A stretch of DNA of 64,000 nt, from the NCBI RefSeq assembly GCF_005166025.1, contig NZ_CP028923.1:3350001-3414000 (forward strand), written 5' to 3'. Numbering within the stretch: the stretch's first letter is position 1; each line of letters opens with the position of its first letter. Shown here piece by piece: positions 34,175-43,259 of this stretch. Both the position numbers and the translations under genes were made by a program. Origin of the DNA: Mangrovivirga cuniculi. GTDB lineage: Bacteria; Bacteroidota; Bacteroidia; Cytophagales; Cyclobacteriaceae. The notes beneath the pieces are model-generated. The model made no database searches. It was not told the origin of the DNA and worked only from the letters and a program-made list of their open reading frames with translations.

Positions 34175-35494
34175 ATGGATATTCTCAGAGCCGCATTTGG
34201 CATTTTGGTTCTTCTTGGTATTGGATTTTTATTTTCGCGAAATAAAAAAGCGATAGACTGGAAAATTGTCGGGATAGGAATAGCATTGCAAATCCTTTTT
34301 GGGTTGTTAATTGCTGAGGTTGAAATCGTAACCAAGATCTTTAGAGGAGTATCCTATGCATTTGTTAAATTTCTGGATTATGCCGGTGAAGGAGCCTATT
34401 TCCTTTTTGGAGGATTAGCCAAAAACAGTTACGAAGATGCCTCTGCAGGCCATCAACTGGGGTTTATTTTTGCTTTCCAGGTATTACCAACAATAATCTT
34501 TTTCTCAGCTGTATCCAGTGGTCTTTACTACCTGGGTATCCTTCAAAAAATTGTTTATGGAATCGCCTGGGTGATGTCTAAAACCATGCGGCTTTCTGGA
34601 GCTGAATCTTTATCTGCAGCTGGAAACATTTTTCTTGGACAAACTGAAGCACCTCTTCTTGTTCGTCCATTTATAAAGAATATGACCCAGTCGGAATTAA
34701 TGTGTCTGATGACTGGTGGTATGGCAACAATGGCCGGAGCTGTTCTTGCGGCTTATGTAAAGCTTCTTGGAGGAGATAGTATCGAGCTACAAACTCAATA
34801 TGCATCTTACCTGCTATCTGCATCATTCATGAATGCTCCAGCAGCTATTGTGATGTCTAAGATCTTTGTTCCGGAAACAAACCCGGAAAGTATTGATACT
34901 GAACTAAGGGTTAACAAAGAAAATATCGGAGTAAATCTTGTCGATGCACTTTCGCAAGGTACCAGTGTGGGACTTAAGCTAGCTGCAAATGTCGGAGCCA
35001 TGCTACTGGCGTTTATTGCGATAATTTATGCACTTAATGGATTGCTTGTCGGTGTGATCGGTGATTACACTGGCCTTAACCAATACGTAATCGAATCTAC
35101 GAATGGAAGCTTTGATGGCTTCTCGTTACAATATATCCTGGGACAAATATTTAGAGTATTTGCATGGGTAATTGGAGTTCCATGGGAAGATACCTTGCAG
35201 GTTGGTAGTTTGTTGGGACAGAAAACAGTAATCAACGAATTCATTGCCTATGATAACCTGGCAAAAAGTTTAGGTGGAGAAAATCCACTAACTGGAAAAT
35301 CATTGATTATTGCAACTTATGTTCTTTGCGGGTTTTCGAATTTCAGTTCAATAGCCATACAGGTAGGAGGTATTGGTTCGCTTGCTCCTAATCAACAAGG
35401 AAATTTATCTAAATTAGGTTTTCAGGCACTTTTTGCTGCTACAATCGCTTGTATGCTAACTGCAACGATCGCCGGTGCATTGATCACTAAATAA
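34175..35494 (+). CDS. NupC/CNT family concentrative nucleoside transporter
   Basis: A 439-residue inner-membrane transporter that imports nucleosides with protons or sodium. Seen: N-terminal CNT helices (LRAAFGILVLLGIGFLFSR, then IVGIGIALQILFGLLIA), the gate domain, the conserved GAESLSAAGNIFLGQTEAP (about residue 141; binds nucleoside), LMTGGMATMAGAVLAAYV, and the C-terminal GFSNFSSIAIQVGGIGSLAP (about 391). Length is typical. It is probably transcribed alone; a 10-bp perfect inverted repeat lies just downstream. Confidence 0.94.
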   Translation: MDILRAAFGILVLLGIGFLFSRNKKAIDWKIVGIGIALQILFGLLIAEVEIVTKIFRGVSYAFVKFLDYAGEGAYFLFGGLAKNSYEDASAGHQLGFIFAFQVLPTIIFFSAVSSGLYYLGILQKIVYGIAWVMSKTMRLSGAESLSAAGNIFLGQTEAPLLVRPFIKNMTQSELMCLMTGGMATMAGAVLAAYVKLLGGDSIELQTQYASYLLSASFMNAPAAIVMSKIFVPETNPESIDTELRVNKENIGVNLVDALSQGTSVGLKLAANVGAMLLAFIAIIYALNGLLVGVIGDYTGLNQYVIESTNGSFDGFSLQYILGQIFRVFAWVIGVPWEDTLQVGSLLGQKTVINEFIAYDNLAKSLGGENPLTGKSLIIATYVLCGFSNFSSIAIQVGGIGSLAPNQQGNLSKLGFQALFAATIACMLTATIAGALITK

Positions 35495-35518
35495 CCTTTT
35501 TTGGCATTGTACATTCAT

Positions 35519-35546
35519 TGGTTTAATTTGGTCATCAATTAAACCA
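35519..35546. repeat. Perfect inverted repeat between nupC-like and trehalase genes
   Basis: TGGTTTAATT (35519-35528) and AATTAAACCA (35537-35546) with an 8-base loop, 9 bases before the trehalase leader ATG (35555). It lacks a T tract, so it is more likely an operator or a 5'-UTR hairpin than a terminator. Confidence 0.45.
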
Positions 35547-35670
35547 GACTAACTATGCTTGTAAAAGACTTTCGATACATATACCTTTTTGTTTTCCTTA
35601 TTTCTTTTTTTCCTGTACGCAGGATACAACGACGGTTGATGAACAGATAGTTGCAGAGGGAAGCTACGAA

Positions 35671-37158
35671 ATGGATAGTAGCTTTTTTTCGACACAGCTT
35701 TTTGAAGATGTTCAAATGGCTGCTGTTTATCCTGACTCTAAAACCTTTGCGGATGCAATTCCTTTGAATCCAATTCCTACTATTCTTGATATTTACGAAG
35801 AAAATAAGAATGATGAGAATTTTAATTTGAAGTCTTTTGTTGCTGACAACTTTAAATCTCCCGACAAGCCTGCTTCAGGATTTGTTTCTGATACATCACT
35901 AAGTGTAAATGAACACATTACCAAACTCTGGCCGGTACTTACCAGAGAAGAAGAAAACCAACCGGAAGCAGGTTCATTAATCCCCCTGCCCTATGATTAT
36001 GTAGTTCCCGGAGGAAGGTTCGGGGAGATCTATTACTGGGACTCTTATTTTACCATGCTCGGTCTTGTAGCAGACCAGAAGGAAAGCACAGTCCGAAATA
36101 TGGTAAACAATTTTAGCTATCTCTTAAATAACCAGGGGTTTATTCCAAATGGAAACAGAACATACTTTCTTGGTAGAAGTCAACCACCATTTTACTCTTT
36201 AATGGTCAGGCTGGTTCATGAAAATTACGGTGATAGTATCTCCAAATACCTTCCTCAGCTTTTAAAAGAATATAATTACTGGACCAAGGGCTCATCTGCT
36301 TTGATAAATGTGGGTGAACGGTACAGATCGCCCGTAAAAATCGCTGATGGCCTTATATTAAACAGGTATTTTGATACGAAAACCGGTCCACGACCTGAAT
36401 CTTTTAAAGAAGATGTATATCTGATGAAACAATCAGGCAGAGAGGCTAAAGATCTTTACGCGGATGTCCGTGCGGCATGTGCATCGGGATGGGATTTCAG
36501 TAGTCGTTGGTTTGCTGATAGAGAAACTATGGCAACCATTGAAACGAGCAAAATAGTTCCTGTTGACCTGAATGCTTTACTCTTTCATCTTGAGCTGATG
36601 ATCAGTAAAGGATTTGATGAATTAGAAAATGGAGATAGAGCAGAGGAATATGCTGAGAAAGCCGAAATCAGAAAAGATGCAATAAGGGAATACTTCTGGG
36701 ATGAGAAACAGCAAATCTTTTCCGATTACCATATAGACAGTGGTACAGTTACCGGCAAGAAGACCCTAGCCATGGCGTTTCCACTTTACTTCGAAATAGC
36801 CACTCCCGACCAGGCTGAAAAGGTGAAAAACGTATTGATGAGTGAATTTTTAAAAGAAGGAGGATTTACTACTACCTTGGTAAACAGCGGCGAACAATGG
36901 GATGCACCAAATGGCTGGGCTCCTCTGCAATGGATAACGATACAAGGATTGAAGAACTATGGCTTTCATGCGGAAGCTAATGAGGCGAAAAAGCGATGGA
37001 TAAATCGAAATAAGGAAGTATTTAAGAGAACCGGCAAGATGGTGGAGAAATATGTCGTTACCGGCCAAGTCGAAGAAGCCGGTGGTGGTGAATATCCCTT
37101 ACAGGATGGTTTTGGATGGTCTAATGGAGTTTATAAGGCTTTAACGACTCAGGAATGA
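35671..37158 (+). CDS. Trehalase family glycoside hydrolase (GH37); leader frameshifted
   Basis: 495 residues are uninterrupted from the ATG at 35671. Trehalase splits trehalose into two glucose molecules. Seen: trehalase signature 1 PGGRFGEIYYWDSYF (about residue 110) and signature 2 QWDAPNGWAPLQW (about 409), plus GGGEYPLQDGFGWSNGV at the end. The true gene likely starts at the ATG at 35555: that frame encodes a signal peptide (MLVKDFRYIYLFVFLISFF) and, after a T7 run (35605-35611), the trehalase frame continues SCTQDTTTVDEQ, a lipobox cysteine. One extra T would join them into a lipoprotein. So the enzyme is probably periplasmic/outer-membrane-anchored, and the frameshift is either real or a sequence error. 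Confidence 0.88.
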   Translation: MDSSFFSTQLFEDVQMAAVYPDSKTFADAIPLNPIPTILDIYEENKNDENFNLKSFVADNFKSPDKPASGFVSDTSLSVNEHITKLWPVLTREEENQPEAGSLIPLPYDYVVPGGRFGEIYYWDSYFTMLGLVADQKESTVRNMVNNFSYLLNNQGFIPNGNRTYFLGRSQPPFYSLMVRLVHENYGDSISKYLPQLLKEYNYWTKGSSALINVGERYRSPVKIADGLILNRYFDTKTGPRPESFKEDVYLMKQSGREAKDLYADVRAACASGWDFSSRWFADRETMATIETSKIVPVDLNALLFHLELMISKGFDELENGDRAEEYAEKAEIRKDAIREYFWDEKQQIFSDYHIDSGTVTGKKTLAMAFPLYFEIATPDQAEKVKNVLMSEFLKEGGFTTTLVNSGEQWDAPNGWAPLQWITIQGLKNYGFHAEANEAKKRWINRNKEVFKRTGKMVEKYVVTGQVEEAGGGEYPLQDGFGWSNGVYKALTTQE

Positions 37159-37248
37159 TATGATGATCCATTTGCACGCACTGGTGCAAGCCACCACTGG
37201 CGCAAGCGTCTCGCTTGTGCCCAAATTCAGCACTTGGATAATTGCAAA

Positions 37249-37350
37249 TTAATCCGGATCACAGATCCTATGATAACAGCACGACATTGCAAATGTCGTG
37301 CAGCAGCATAATCTCAGTCCCTGATTTCAAGTGTCCTCACTTGAAATGTA
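37249..37350 (+). repeat. 102-bp direct repeat, copy 1 (hairpins intact)
   Basis: It matches 37515-37616 at 100 of 102 positions and begins TTAATCCGGATC. Weaker similarity continues about 43 bases further (CTTGTGG-G-GACACA-GCAAGCAAT). Both internal palindromes are perfect in this copy. Confidence 0.9.
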
Positions 37351-37514
37351 TAGCATATTTTTCACTTTGCTTGTGGAGACACAAGCAAGCAATTATTGTT
37401 TAATAAAAAACGCTCTTCGGAATTTGCAATTCCGAAGCCTTATCGGTGGATTTGTAATCCATCCATACTTGCCTCATAACTAACAATAATTTTATGGTTA
37501 TTCAACAATGTTAT

Positions 37515-37616
37515 TTAATCCGGATCACAGATCCTATGATAACAGCACGACATTGCAAATGTCGAGCAGCAGCATAATCTCAGTCCCTGATTTCAAGTGT
37601 CCTCACTAGAAATGTA
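37515..37616 (+). repeat. 102-bp direct repeat, copy 2 (hairpins each with one mismatch)
   Basis: The two differences from copy 1 (37565 A for T, 37608 A for T) each break one hairpin arm. The offset between copies is 266 bases. Confidence 0.9.
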
Positions 37617-37929
37617 AAGGCAATTATACCTTACTTGTGGGGACACAGGCAAGCAATGTAGCAGTTTTTATTTACGATTTGGACCAAATAATTTGAAGCA
37701 GCAATTTCAGCGTTACAAACGCTGGTCTCTTTCCCACCCTCGTTACGCTTCGCTAAACAAGGGCGATGGAGCATTTTTATAGATTTTAACTTCTATAAAT
37801 AATGTAGCTATAATTAATAAACTGAACTAAGTAGCTTCAAAAAAATAGCAATATCATAAGGGAAAGCAGCCAATCGTCCTCGTTTGCAACGAGGATGCTT
37901 GAGGTTGGCGATTGTATCGCCTTATACTT

Positions 37930-39921
37930 TCATTCCCTCACCAAAATCATCATGCTAACATTCTCAACCCCAACTGATCCTGAAAGTGTTTCAATACCTG
38001 TCTCATCCACCTTCTCTTTATATGCAATTACCTTCCAGTCTCCTTCCGGTAGATCAAATTCCAGTGGCTCCTTCCTGGCGTTGTAAATTACTATTACCTT
38101 TTTCCAATCTTCGTTTTCTATTTTACTACCATCGATCTCATATACCAGTGCATTATCCTCATCTAAATGAAATTTGATTGACTTGCTGATTTCTTCCTGA
38201 CTATGCAACCTGAATACCGGATGATCATTATGAACTTTCAATAAATTAACCATATACTCTTTCAGTTCTTTATATTTTACTTGTCGGTCCCAATCGATTT
38301 GATTGATCGAATCCGGTGATTCAAATGAGTTTTCTACTCCGTCTTTGGTTCTGGCCATCTCTGATCCTGCATGTAAAAAGGTAATTCCCTGAGAGGTAAT
38401 CACCATCGATAGAGCCAGTTTGTGCATGGCTAATATCTCCTCCTCACTATCTTCTTCACCATTCGACAAATTCAGTCTGTCAAACAACGTGTTGTTGTCA
38501 TGACATGAAACGTAATTAACGGTCTTATTTGGCGAATCAGACCAGGGACTGTCACTATAATTCACCGCAGTATAATCAACTCCTTCATGTTTAGTGGATC
38601 CTACAACTCCGAATTTGATGCTTTCTTCGAGTCCTTCAGCTCCTGATACAAATCCTTTTTCTTCTACTTCAAAAACGGATCCTTTAATTCCATCACGCAT
38701 ATCATCAGAGAATGCAGCTATTCCTTTTAGTTCTTTAGTGTTTGCTTTTAAAGCCAAAACACTATCCGGTAGTGGTGACGATCCGGCCTTCCATCCTTCT
38801 CCATATAGCAGAACATCAGGGTTTATTTTCCTTAGTTCTGCACTGATCTGATTCATCGTTTCAATATCGTGAATACCCATCAAATCGAACCTGAAACCGT
38901 CAATATGGTATTCTGTCATCCAGTATTTCAGTGATTCGATAATAAATTTTCGCATCATAGGCTTTTCAGAAGCTGTTTCATTTCCGCATGCTGCAGCATC
39001 TGAAAGGCTACCATCTTTATTATACCGATAATAATATCCTGGCACTGTTTCATGAAATGACATTCCATCTACACTGTGAGTATGATTGTATACTACATCC
39101 ATCACCACACCCATACCTGCATCGTGGATTGCCTTGATCATTTGTTTTGCTTCTTTAATTCTCACTTTTCCCTCTGATGGATCAGTGCTGAAACTTCCTT
39201 CCGGCACATTGTAATTCAACGGATCATATCCCCAATTGTAATTTGGATCCTTAAGGGTTTCATCGATTGAAGCAAAATCAAAAAATGGAAGAATATGCAA
39301 ATGTGTTACTCCTAAATCTTTAATGTAATTTAATCCGGAAGGGTTTCCGTTTTTTGTGGTGGTATTTCCTTCTGTAAAAGCAATAAACTTGCCTTTGTTT
39401 TCCATTCCGCTTTCCGGATGTTTAGAAAAATCCCTTACATGCAATTCATAAATCACAGCATCCACCTGGTTCTTTAATTCAGGGCCCTGGTCATTATCCC
39501 ATTCATCGGGATTTGTTTCTGATAGATCGACAACCTGTGCTCTTACACCATTCGTCCCAACTGCCTTCGCATAAGGTCCCGGAACTTCCTGCATTTCTAC
39601 ATCATCGACTGTTACCTGGTATGTATAGTAGATACCTTTCGCATCTCCATCGTACACAAATTCCCAAACACCCTTTTCAATTGGTTTCATTGGATAACGA
39701 TCAGTTTCTTTAGAATCAAGATCCTTATCGTAAAAAATCAAATCAACTTTTTCAGCAGTTGGTGCCCATAATTTAAATGTGCTTTTTTCAGGTGAGTAGG
39801 TCAGGCCAAGATCATCCTCTAAGTATACGGGATACTCATCATTCATATTAGCATCATTTTTCTTAGCGCAAGAGACCGTAATTACAAATACTGTAAATAT
39901 AAAATAATAGTTTATTTTCAT
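37930..39921 (-). CDS. pulA: Type I pullulanase (GH13), lipoprotein
   Basis: A 663-residue debranching enzyme cutting alpha-1,6 bonds in pullulan, starch and glycogen fragments. Seen: a lipoprotein signal (YYFIFTVFVITVSCAKKND), an N-terminal CBM48-like domain (about 30-130), the type I pullulanase hallmark YNWGYDPLNYNVPEGS (about 228), and GH13 catalytic blocks: the nucleophile Asp in GFRFDLMGIHD (about 343), the acid/base Glu in VLLYGEGW (about 371), and the third Asp in VSCHDNNTLFDRL (about 470). Surface or periplasmic localisation by the lipobox is consistent with a Sus-type glucan pathway. Monocistronic, convergent with trehalase across the hairpin block. Confidence 0.93.
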   Translation of the reverse strand: MKINYYFIFTVFVITVSCAKKNDANMNDEYPVYLEDDLGLTYSPEKSTFKLWAPTAEKVDLIFYDKDLDSKETDRYPMKPIEKGVWEFVYDGDAKGIYYTYQVTVDDVEMQEVPGPYAKAVGTNGVRAQVVDLSETNPDEWDNDQGPELKNQVDAVIYELHVRDFSKHPESGMENKGKFIAFTEGNTTTKNGNPSGLNYIKDLGVTHLHILPFFDFASIDETLKDPNYNWGYDPLNYNVPEGSFSTDPSEGKVRIKEAKQMIKAIHDAGMGVVMDVVYNHTHSVDGMSFHETVPGYYYRYNKDGSLSDAAACGNETASEKPMMRKFIIESLKYWMTEYHIDGFRFDLMGIHDIETMNQISAELRKINPDVLLYGEGWKAGSSPLPDSVLALKANTKELKGIAAFSDDMRDGIKGSVFEVEEKGFVSGAEGLEESIKFGVVGSTKHEGVDYTAVNYSDSPWSDSPNKTVNYVSCHDNNTLFDRLNLSNGEEDSEEEILAMHKLALSMVITSQGITFLHAGSEMARTKDGVENSFESPDSINQIDWDRQVKYKELKEYMVNLLKVHNDHPVFRLHSQEEISKSIKFHLDEDNALVYEIDGSKIENEDWKKVIVIYNARKEPLEFDLPEGDWKVIAYKEKVDETGIETLSGSVGVENVSMMILVRE

Positions 39922-39938
39922 GTTTGGGAGTCAATAAT

Positions 39939-39967
39939 TAAAAAAACCAGGGTAAAATAACCCTGGT
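39939..39967 (-). terminator. Terminator of dnaB
   Basis: ACCAGGGT (39946-39953) pairs with ACCCTGGT (39960-39967); on the minus strand it is followed by seven T (complement of 39945-39939). Confidence 0.8.
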
Positions 39968-40006
39968 CTCAATAACATACAATATTTATTTATATATAAT
40001 TTTTAT

Positions 40007-41632
40007 CTAGAATGGAGAATCATCTTCTGTCGGGTCGAGTCCTCCACCTTTTTCTCCAGGACCATAACCAAACCCTCCACCAGAAGGTGGTGGTAAATCA
40101 TCATCAAAATCATCATTAATCTTTGATCCGAAAATTGCACCACTATCATCTCCTCCGGAACCACCTCCTGAATTTTCAAATGATGAAAATCCACCGGAAC
40201 CGGCAGTATTCTGGAAACCGCTATCATCAAGATCGGTAAATCGAGTATACTTACCGATAAATTTAAGTTTGACTGTGTCCAGCGAACCATTCCTGTGTTT
40301 TGCAATCAGCACCTCACCCATATTGGTCGTTGGCATTCCATCTTCGTCTTCAGTGATTCCATAATATTCCGGACGATAAAGGAACATTACCATATCGGCA
40401 TCCTGCTCGATCGATCCTGATTCCCTCAAGTCAGAAAGCTGTGGTCTCTTATCGCCCCCACGGGTTTCTACCGCACGGCTCAACTGGGATAGTGCAATTA
40501 CCGGCACATTAAGTTCCTTAGCCAGGTTTTTTAATGAACGTGAAATTGTAGCGATCTCCTGTTCACGATTTCCCTTACTTGAAGAATCTCCCTGCATCAG
40601 CTGAAGGTAGTCAATGATCACCAGTTGGATATCATGCTGAGACTTTAGTCGACGACATTTAGCCCTAAGCTCAAGCACTGATAAGGCCGGAGTATCATCG
40701 ATAAATATCGGAGCCTCGGTTAATTGAGTAGTCTTATGAACTAATTGTTCCCACTCATAATCTTCCAGGTTACCTTTCTTAAGTTTTTCAGATTCCAGTT
40801 CAGCTTCAGCAGAAATCATCCTGTTTACAAGCTGAACGGCAGACATCTCAAGAGAGAATATTGCCACACCTTTGGCAAAATCTACTGCAGCATTACGCAT
40901 GGCAGAAACTACGAAAGCAGTTTTACCCATACCAGGACGTGCTGCAATAATTACGAGGTCAGATTTTTGCCATCCTGATGTCACTCTGTCTAATGCTGAA
41001 AAACCTGTAGGCACTCCTGTAAGTCCTTCTTTTTGATCACGCTTGGCCTCAAGCTCAGTTAAGGCGTCTTTCATGATCGACTTCATATCGGCATAAGACT
41101 TACGGATACTTTTTTCACTGATCTCAAATAAATGACCCTGGGTCTTGTCTAGCAATTCAAAGACATCAGTAGTATCTTCAAAAGCCATTTCCTGGATTTC
41201 AGAAGAGACAGATATCAATTCTCTCTTGATAGCCTGCTCAACAATAATTCTGGCGTGAGCTTCAATGTTAGCAGCGGAGTTAACCCTTGAAGTCAGTTCG
41301 GCGATATAATATGCACCACCGACAAACTCTAAGGTTCCGCTTTTACGGAGTTGGTTTACTACCGTTTCCATATCGATCGGTTCCGACTCATTAAAGAGCG
41401 TTACGATCGCTTTATATATTTCTTTGTGATTATCCTTGTAGAAAGATTCAGGATGCAATACATCTATTACTGCTGTTAAAGCATCCTTTTCAAGCATTAA
41501 TGCTCCTAATACTACCTGCTCAAGATCCGTAGCCTTTGGTGGTACTTTTCCTAATCCCTTCAAACTTTCAGGTACAGCAGGCCTTCGCTGCTTTCTGTTT
41601 CCCTTACCTGCCAGAACATTTTCATTATCCAT
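40007..41632 (-). CDS. dnaB: Replicative DNA helicase
   Basis: A 541-residue DnaB. It unwinds DNA at the replication fork as a hexamer. Seen: N-terminal DnaB domain (PPKATDLEQVVLGALMLEKD, about 30), the linker, and the RecA-like C-terminal domain with Walker A IIAARPGMGKTAF (about 229), Walker B LVIIDYLQLM (about 335), and the DnaB motif LSQLSRAVETRGGDKRPQLS (about 375). The last 75 residues are a Gly/Ser/Asp-rich low-complexity tail absent from E. coli DnaB and of unknown role. No intein is present. It is divergent from mpl. Confidence 0.97.
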   Translation of the reverse strand: MDNENVLAGKGNRKQRRPAVPESLKGLGKVPPKATDLEQVVLGALMLEKDALTAVIDVLHPESFYKDNHKEIYKAIVTLFNESEPIDMETVVNQLRKSGTLEFVGGAYYIAELTSRVNSAANIEAHARIIVEQAIKRELISVSSEIQEMAFEDTTDVFELLDKTQGHLFEISEKSIRKSYADMKSIMKDALTELEAKRDQKEGLTGVPTGFSALDRVTSGWQKSDLVIIAARPGMGKTAFVVSAMRNAAVDFAKGVAIFSLEMSAVQLVNRMISAEAELESEKLKKGNLEDYEWEQLVHKTTQLTEAPIFIDDTPALSVLELRAKCRRLKSQHDIQLVIIDYLQLMQGDSSSKGNREQEIATISRSLKNLAKELNVPVIALSQLSRAVETRGGDKRPQLSDLRESGSIEQDADMVMFLYRPEYYGITEDEDGMPTTNMGEVLIAKHRNGSLDTVKLKFIGKYTRFTDLDDSGFQNTAGSGGFSSFENSGGGSGGDDSGAIFGSKINDDFDDDLPPPSGGGFGYGPGEKGGGLDPTEDDSPF

Positions 41633-41825
41633 AGAACAAAACTACACTTTAATTTGAGTGGTCTGCCATTTAGTAGATTGTTTTTATCCACTGCAATATC
41701 CACAGACTTATCCACAATCCTGATTTTCAGACTGAAACCAACTAAAAATTAATTAAATTAATCTATTCAAAACGCAAAGATTCGCAATGAATTTCATTTT
41801 GAAAACGATCTTTTGCAAATTATGA

Positions 41826-41833
41826 TATCTTTG
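41826..41833 (+). promoter_or_regulatory. Candidate -7 promoter element for mpl
   Basis: TATCTTTG, an exact TAnnTTTG match, 60 bases before the ATG at 41893. A TTTTG at 41797-41801 is 24 bases upstream, longer than the ideal 19. Confidence 0.4.
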
Positions 41834-41892
41834 TATCTATAAAACCGGGGAATTCCCCACTACATATTGATTAATTGAGACAAATACTGCCA

Positions 41893-43257
41893 ATGGAAAA
41901 CATAAAAAAAGTTCACTTTATCGCCATAGGCGGCAGCATAATGCACAATCTTGCCGTAAATCTGAAAAATGATGGTTACCAGGTCACCGGTTCAGACGAT
42001 ACTTTCTTCGAACCTTCTAAGTCAACTCTCAGGGAAAATGAGTTACTACCTGAAAAAGAGGGCTGGTACCCGGAAAAATTATCTTCCGATATTGACGCTG
42101 TAATCCTCGGGATGCATGCCAAAAAAGATAATCCGGAATTATTAAAAGCAAAAGAACTAAATATTCCCATTTACTCTTTCCCGGAATTTATCTATGAAAG
42201 AAGTAAGAATAAGCAGCGGATCGTGATTGCCGGTAGTCATGGAAAAACGACTATCACTTCAATGATCATGCATGTCCTTAACAAGCTTGGCAAACCTTTC
42301 GATTACCTGGTAGGCGCTAAAGTTGATGGTTTTGATTTAATGGTCAAACTTTCTGATGCTCCATTGATCATTATTGAAGGTGATGAATATTCTACTTCAG
42401 CACTTGATAACACTCCGAAATTTCTCCATTACCACCATCATATTGCCTTGATCTCAGGAATTGAATGGGATCACGTAAATATTTATCCTGATAGAGACAA
42501 TTATGTTGCTCAGTTTGATAAACTTGCTGATCAAACTCCAAAAGCCGGGTCTCTTGTATTTAATGAAGATGACAATCTTGTTAGCGTTATTGGGAATAAG
42601 GAACGGGAAGATGTTGTAAGAGTACCTTACACTACTCCCGATCATTATGTAAAAGATGGTAAAACATATTTAAAAACCGAGTTTGGTGATATCGAATTAG
42701 GTGTTTTTGGTATACATAACCTTCAAAATATAGCAGGCGCAAAAGCAGTGTTATCTCGTATCTCAGTTCAGGATAAAGAGTTTTACGATGCTATCGGATC
42801 ATTTACAGGTGCTTCAAAAAGAATGGAACTGGTAGGATATAGTACTAATGGAGCAGTATATAAGGATTACGCTCATGCTCCATCAAAGATTGAAGCAACT
42901 ACCAAAGCTTTAAAAAATCAATATCCAGACCGCAAACTAATTGCATGTATGGAATTACATACCTATAGCAGTTTAAGTAAAGATTTCCTGAAAGAATACA
43001 AAGGGAAACTTAAATCGGCTGATGAAAAACTGGTATATTTTAATCCCAAAGCCATTGCTATAAAAGGGCTTGATGATCTGAACCCTGAAGAAGTAAAACA
43101 AGCATTTAATGATGATGAAATCAAAGTTTTTAAAGATAGTGGAGAATTAAAATCATATCTGGAAGAACTTGATCTTGGTAATACAAACTTACTGATGATG
43201 AGTTCCGGTAACTTTGACGGTATCAACATTGACAATCTATCAGAAAAACTTTTATAA
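41893..43257 (+). CDS. mpl: UDP-N-acetylmuramate:L-Ala-gamma-D-Glu-meso-DAP ligase (murein tripeptide ligase)
   Basis: 454 residues from the ATG at 41893; the open frame upstream begins only with a TTG at 41875, so ATG is preferred. Mpl re-attaches murein tripeptide to UDP-MurNAc during cell-wall recycling. Seen: Rossmann start KKVHFIAIGGSIMHNLAVNL, the Mur ligase P-loop VIAGSHGKTTITSMI (about 110), EGDEYSTSALDNTPKFLHY (about 161), and DYAHAPSKIEATTKAL (about 324). The HNLAV and DEYSTS sequences distinguish Mpl from MurC. It is followed by an exonuclease gene after 2 bases. Confidence 0.94.
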   Translation: MENIKKVHFIAIGGSIMHNLAVNLKNDGYQVTGSDDTFFEPSKSTLRENELLPEKEGWYPEKLSSDIDAVILGMHAKKDNPELLKAKELNIPIYSFPEFIYERSKNKQRIVIAGSHGKTTITSMIMHVLNKLGKPFDYLVGAKVDGFDLMVKLSDAPLIIIEGDEYSTSALDNTPKFLHYHHHIALISGIEWDHVNIYPDRDNYVAQFDKLADQTPKAGSLVFNEDDNLVSVIGNKEREDVVRVPYTTPDHYVKDGKTYLKTEFGDIELGVFGIHNLQNIAGAKAVLSRISVQDKEFYDAIGSFTGASKRMELVGYSTNGAVYKDYAHAPSKIEATTKALKNQYPDRKLIACMELHTYSSLSKDFLKEYKGKLKSADEKLVYFNPKAIAIKGLDDLNPEEVKQAFNDDEIKVFKDSGELKSYLEELDLGNTNLLMMSSGNFDGINIDNLSEKLL

Positions 43258-43259
43258 AT

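Larger units (their letters stand above)
37159..37929. repeat. Non-coding block of palindromic hairpins (REP-like)
   Basis: 771 bases without a gene, between convergent trehalase and pullulanase. It holds at least nine hairpins: 37199-37221, 37279-37301 (perfect 10-bp arms GCACGACATT), 37324-37347 (ATTTCAAGTG), 37367-37388 (TTGCTTGTG), 37415-37437 (CTTCGGAATT), 37447-37461, 37545-37567, 37708-37724 (CAGCGTT) and 37877-37895 (TCCTCGTT). Many close on the same top, TT-nnn-AA with loop TGC, GCA, TGT or ACA, although the stems differ. Shared loop with variable stems suggests REP/BIME-type elements, perhaps spread by a REP-associated transposase, but no such gene is here. Confidence 0.7.

Noticed and set aside
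37159-37929. CRISPR-like array
   Set aside because: Repeats are palindromes with differing stems and irregular spacing, and the only long repeat occurs twice. There are no uniform repeat-spacer units and no cas genes.
41797-41820. LacI-like operator upstream of mpl (TTGAAAACGATC)
   Set aside because: The symmetry is around a different centre and mpl is a housekeeping gene; more likely chance.
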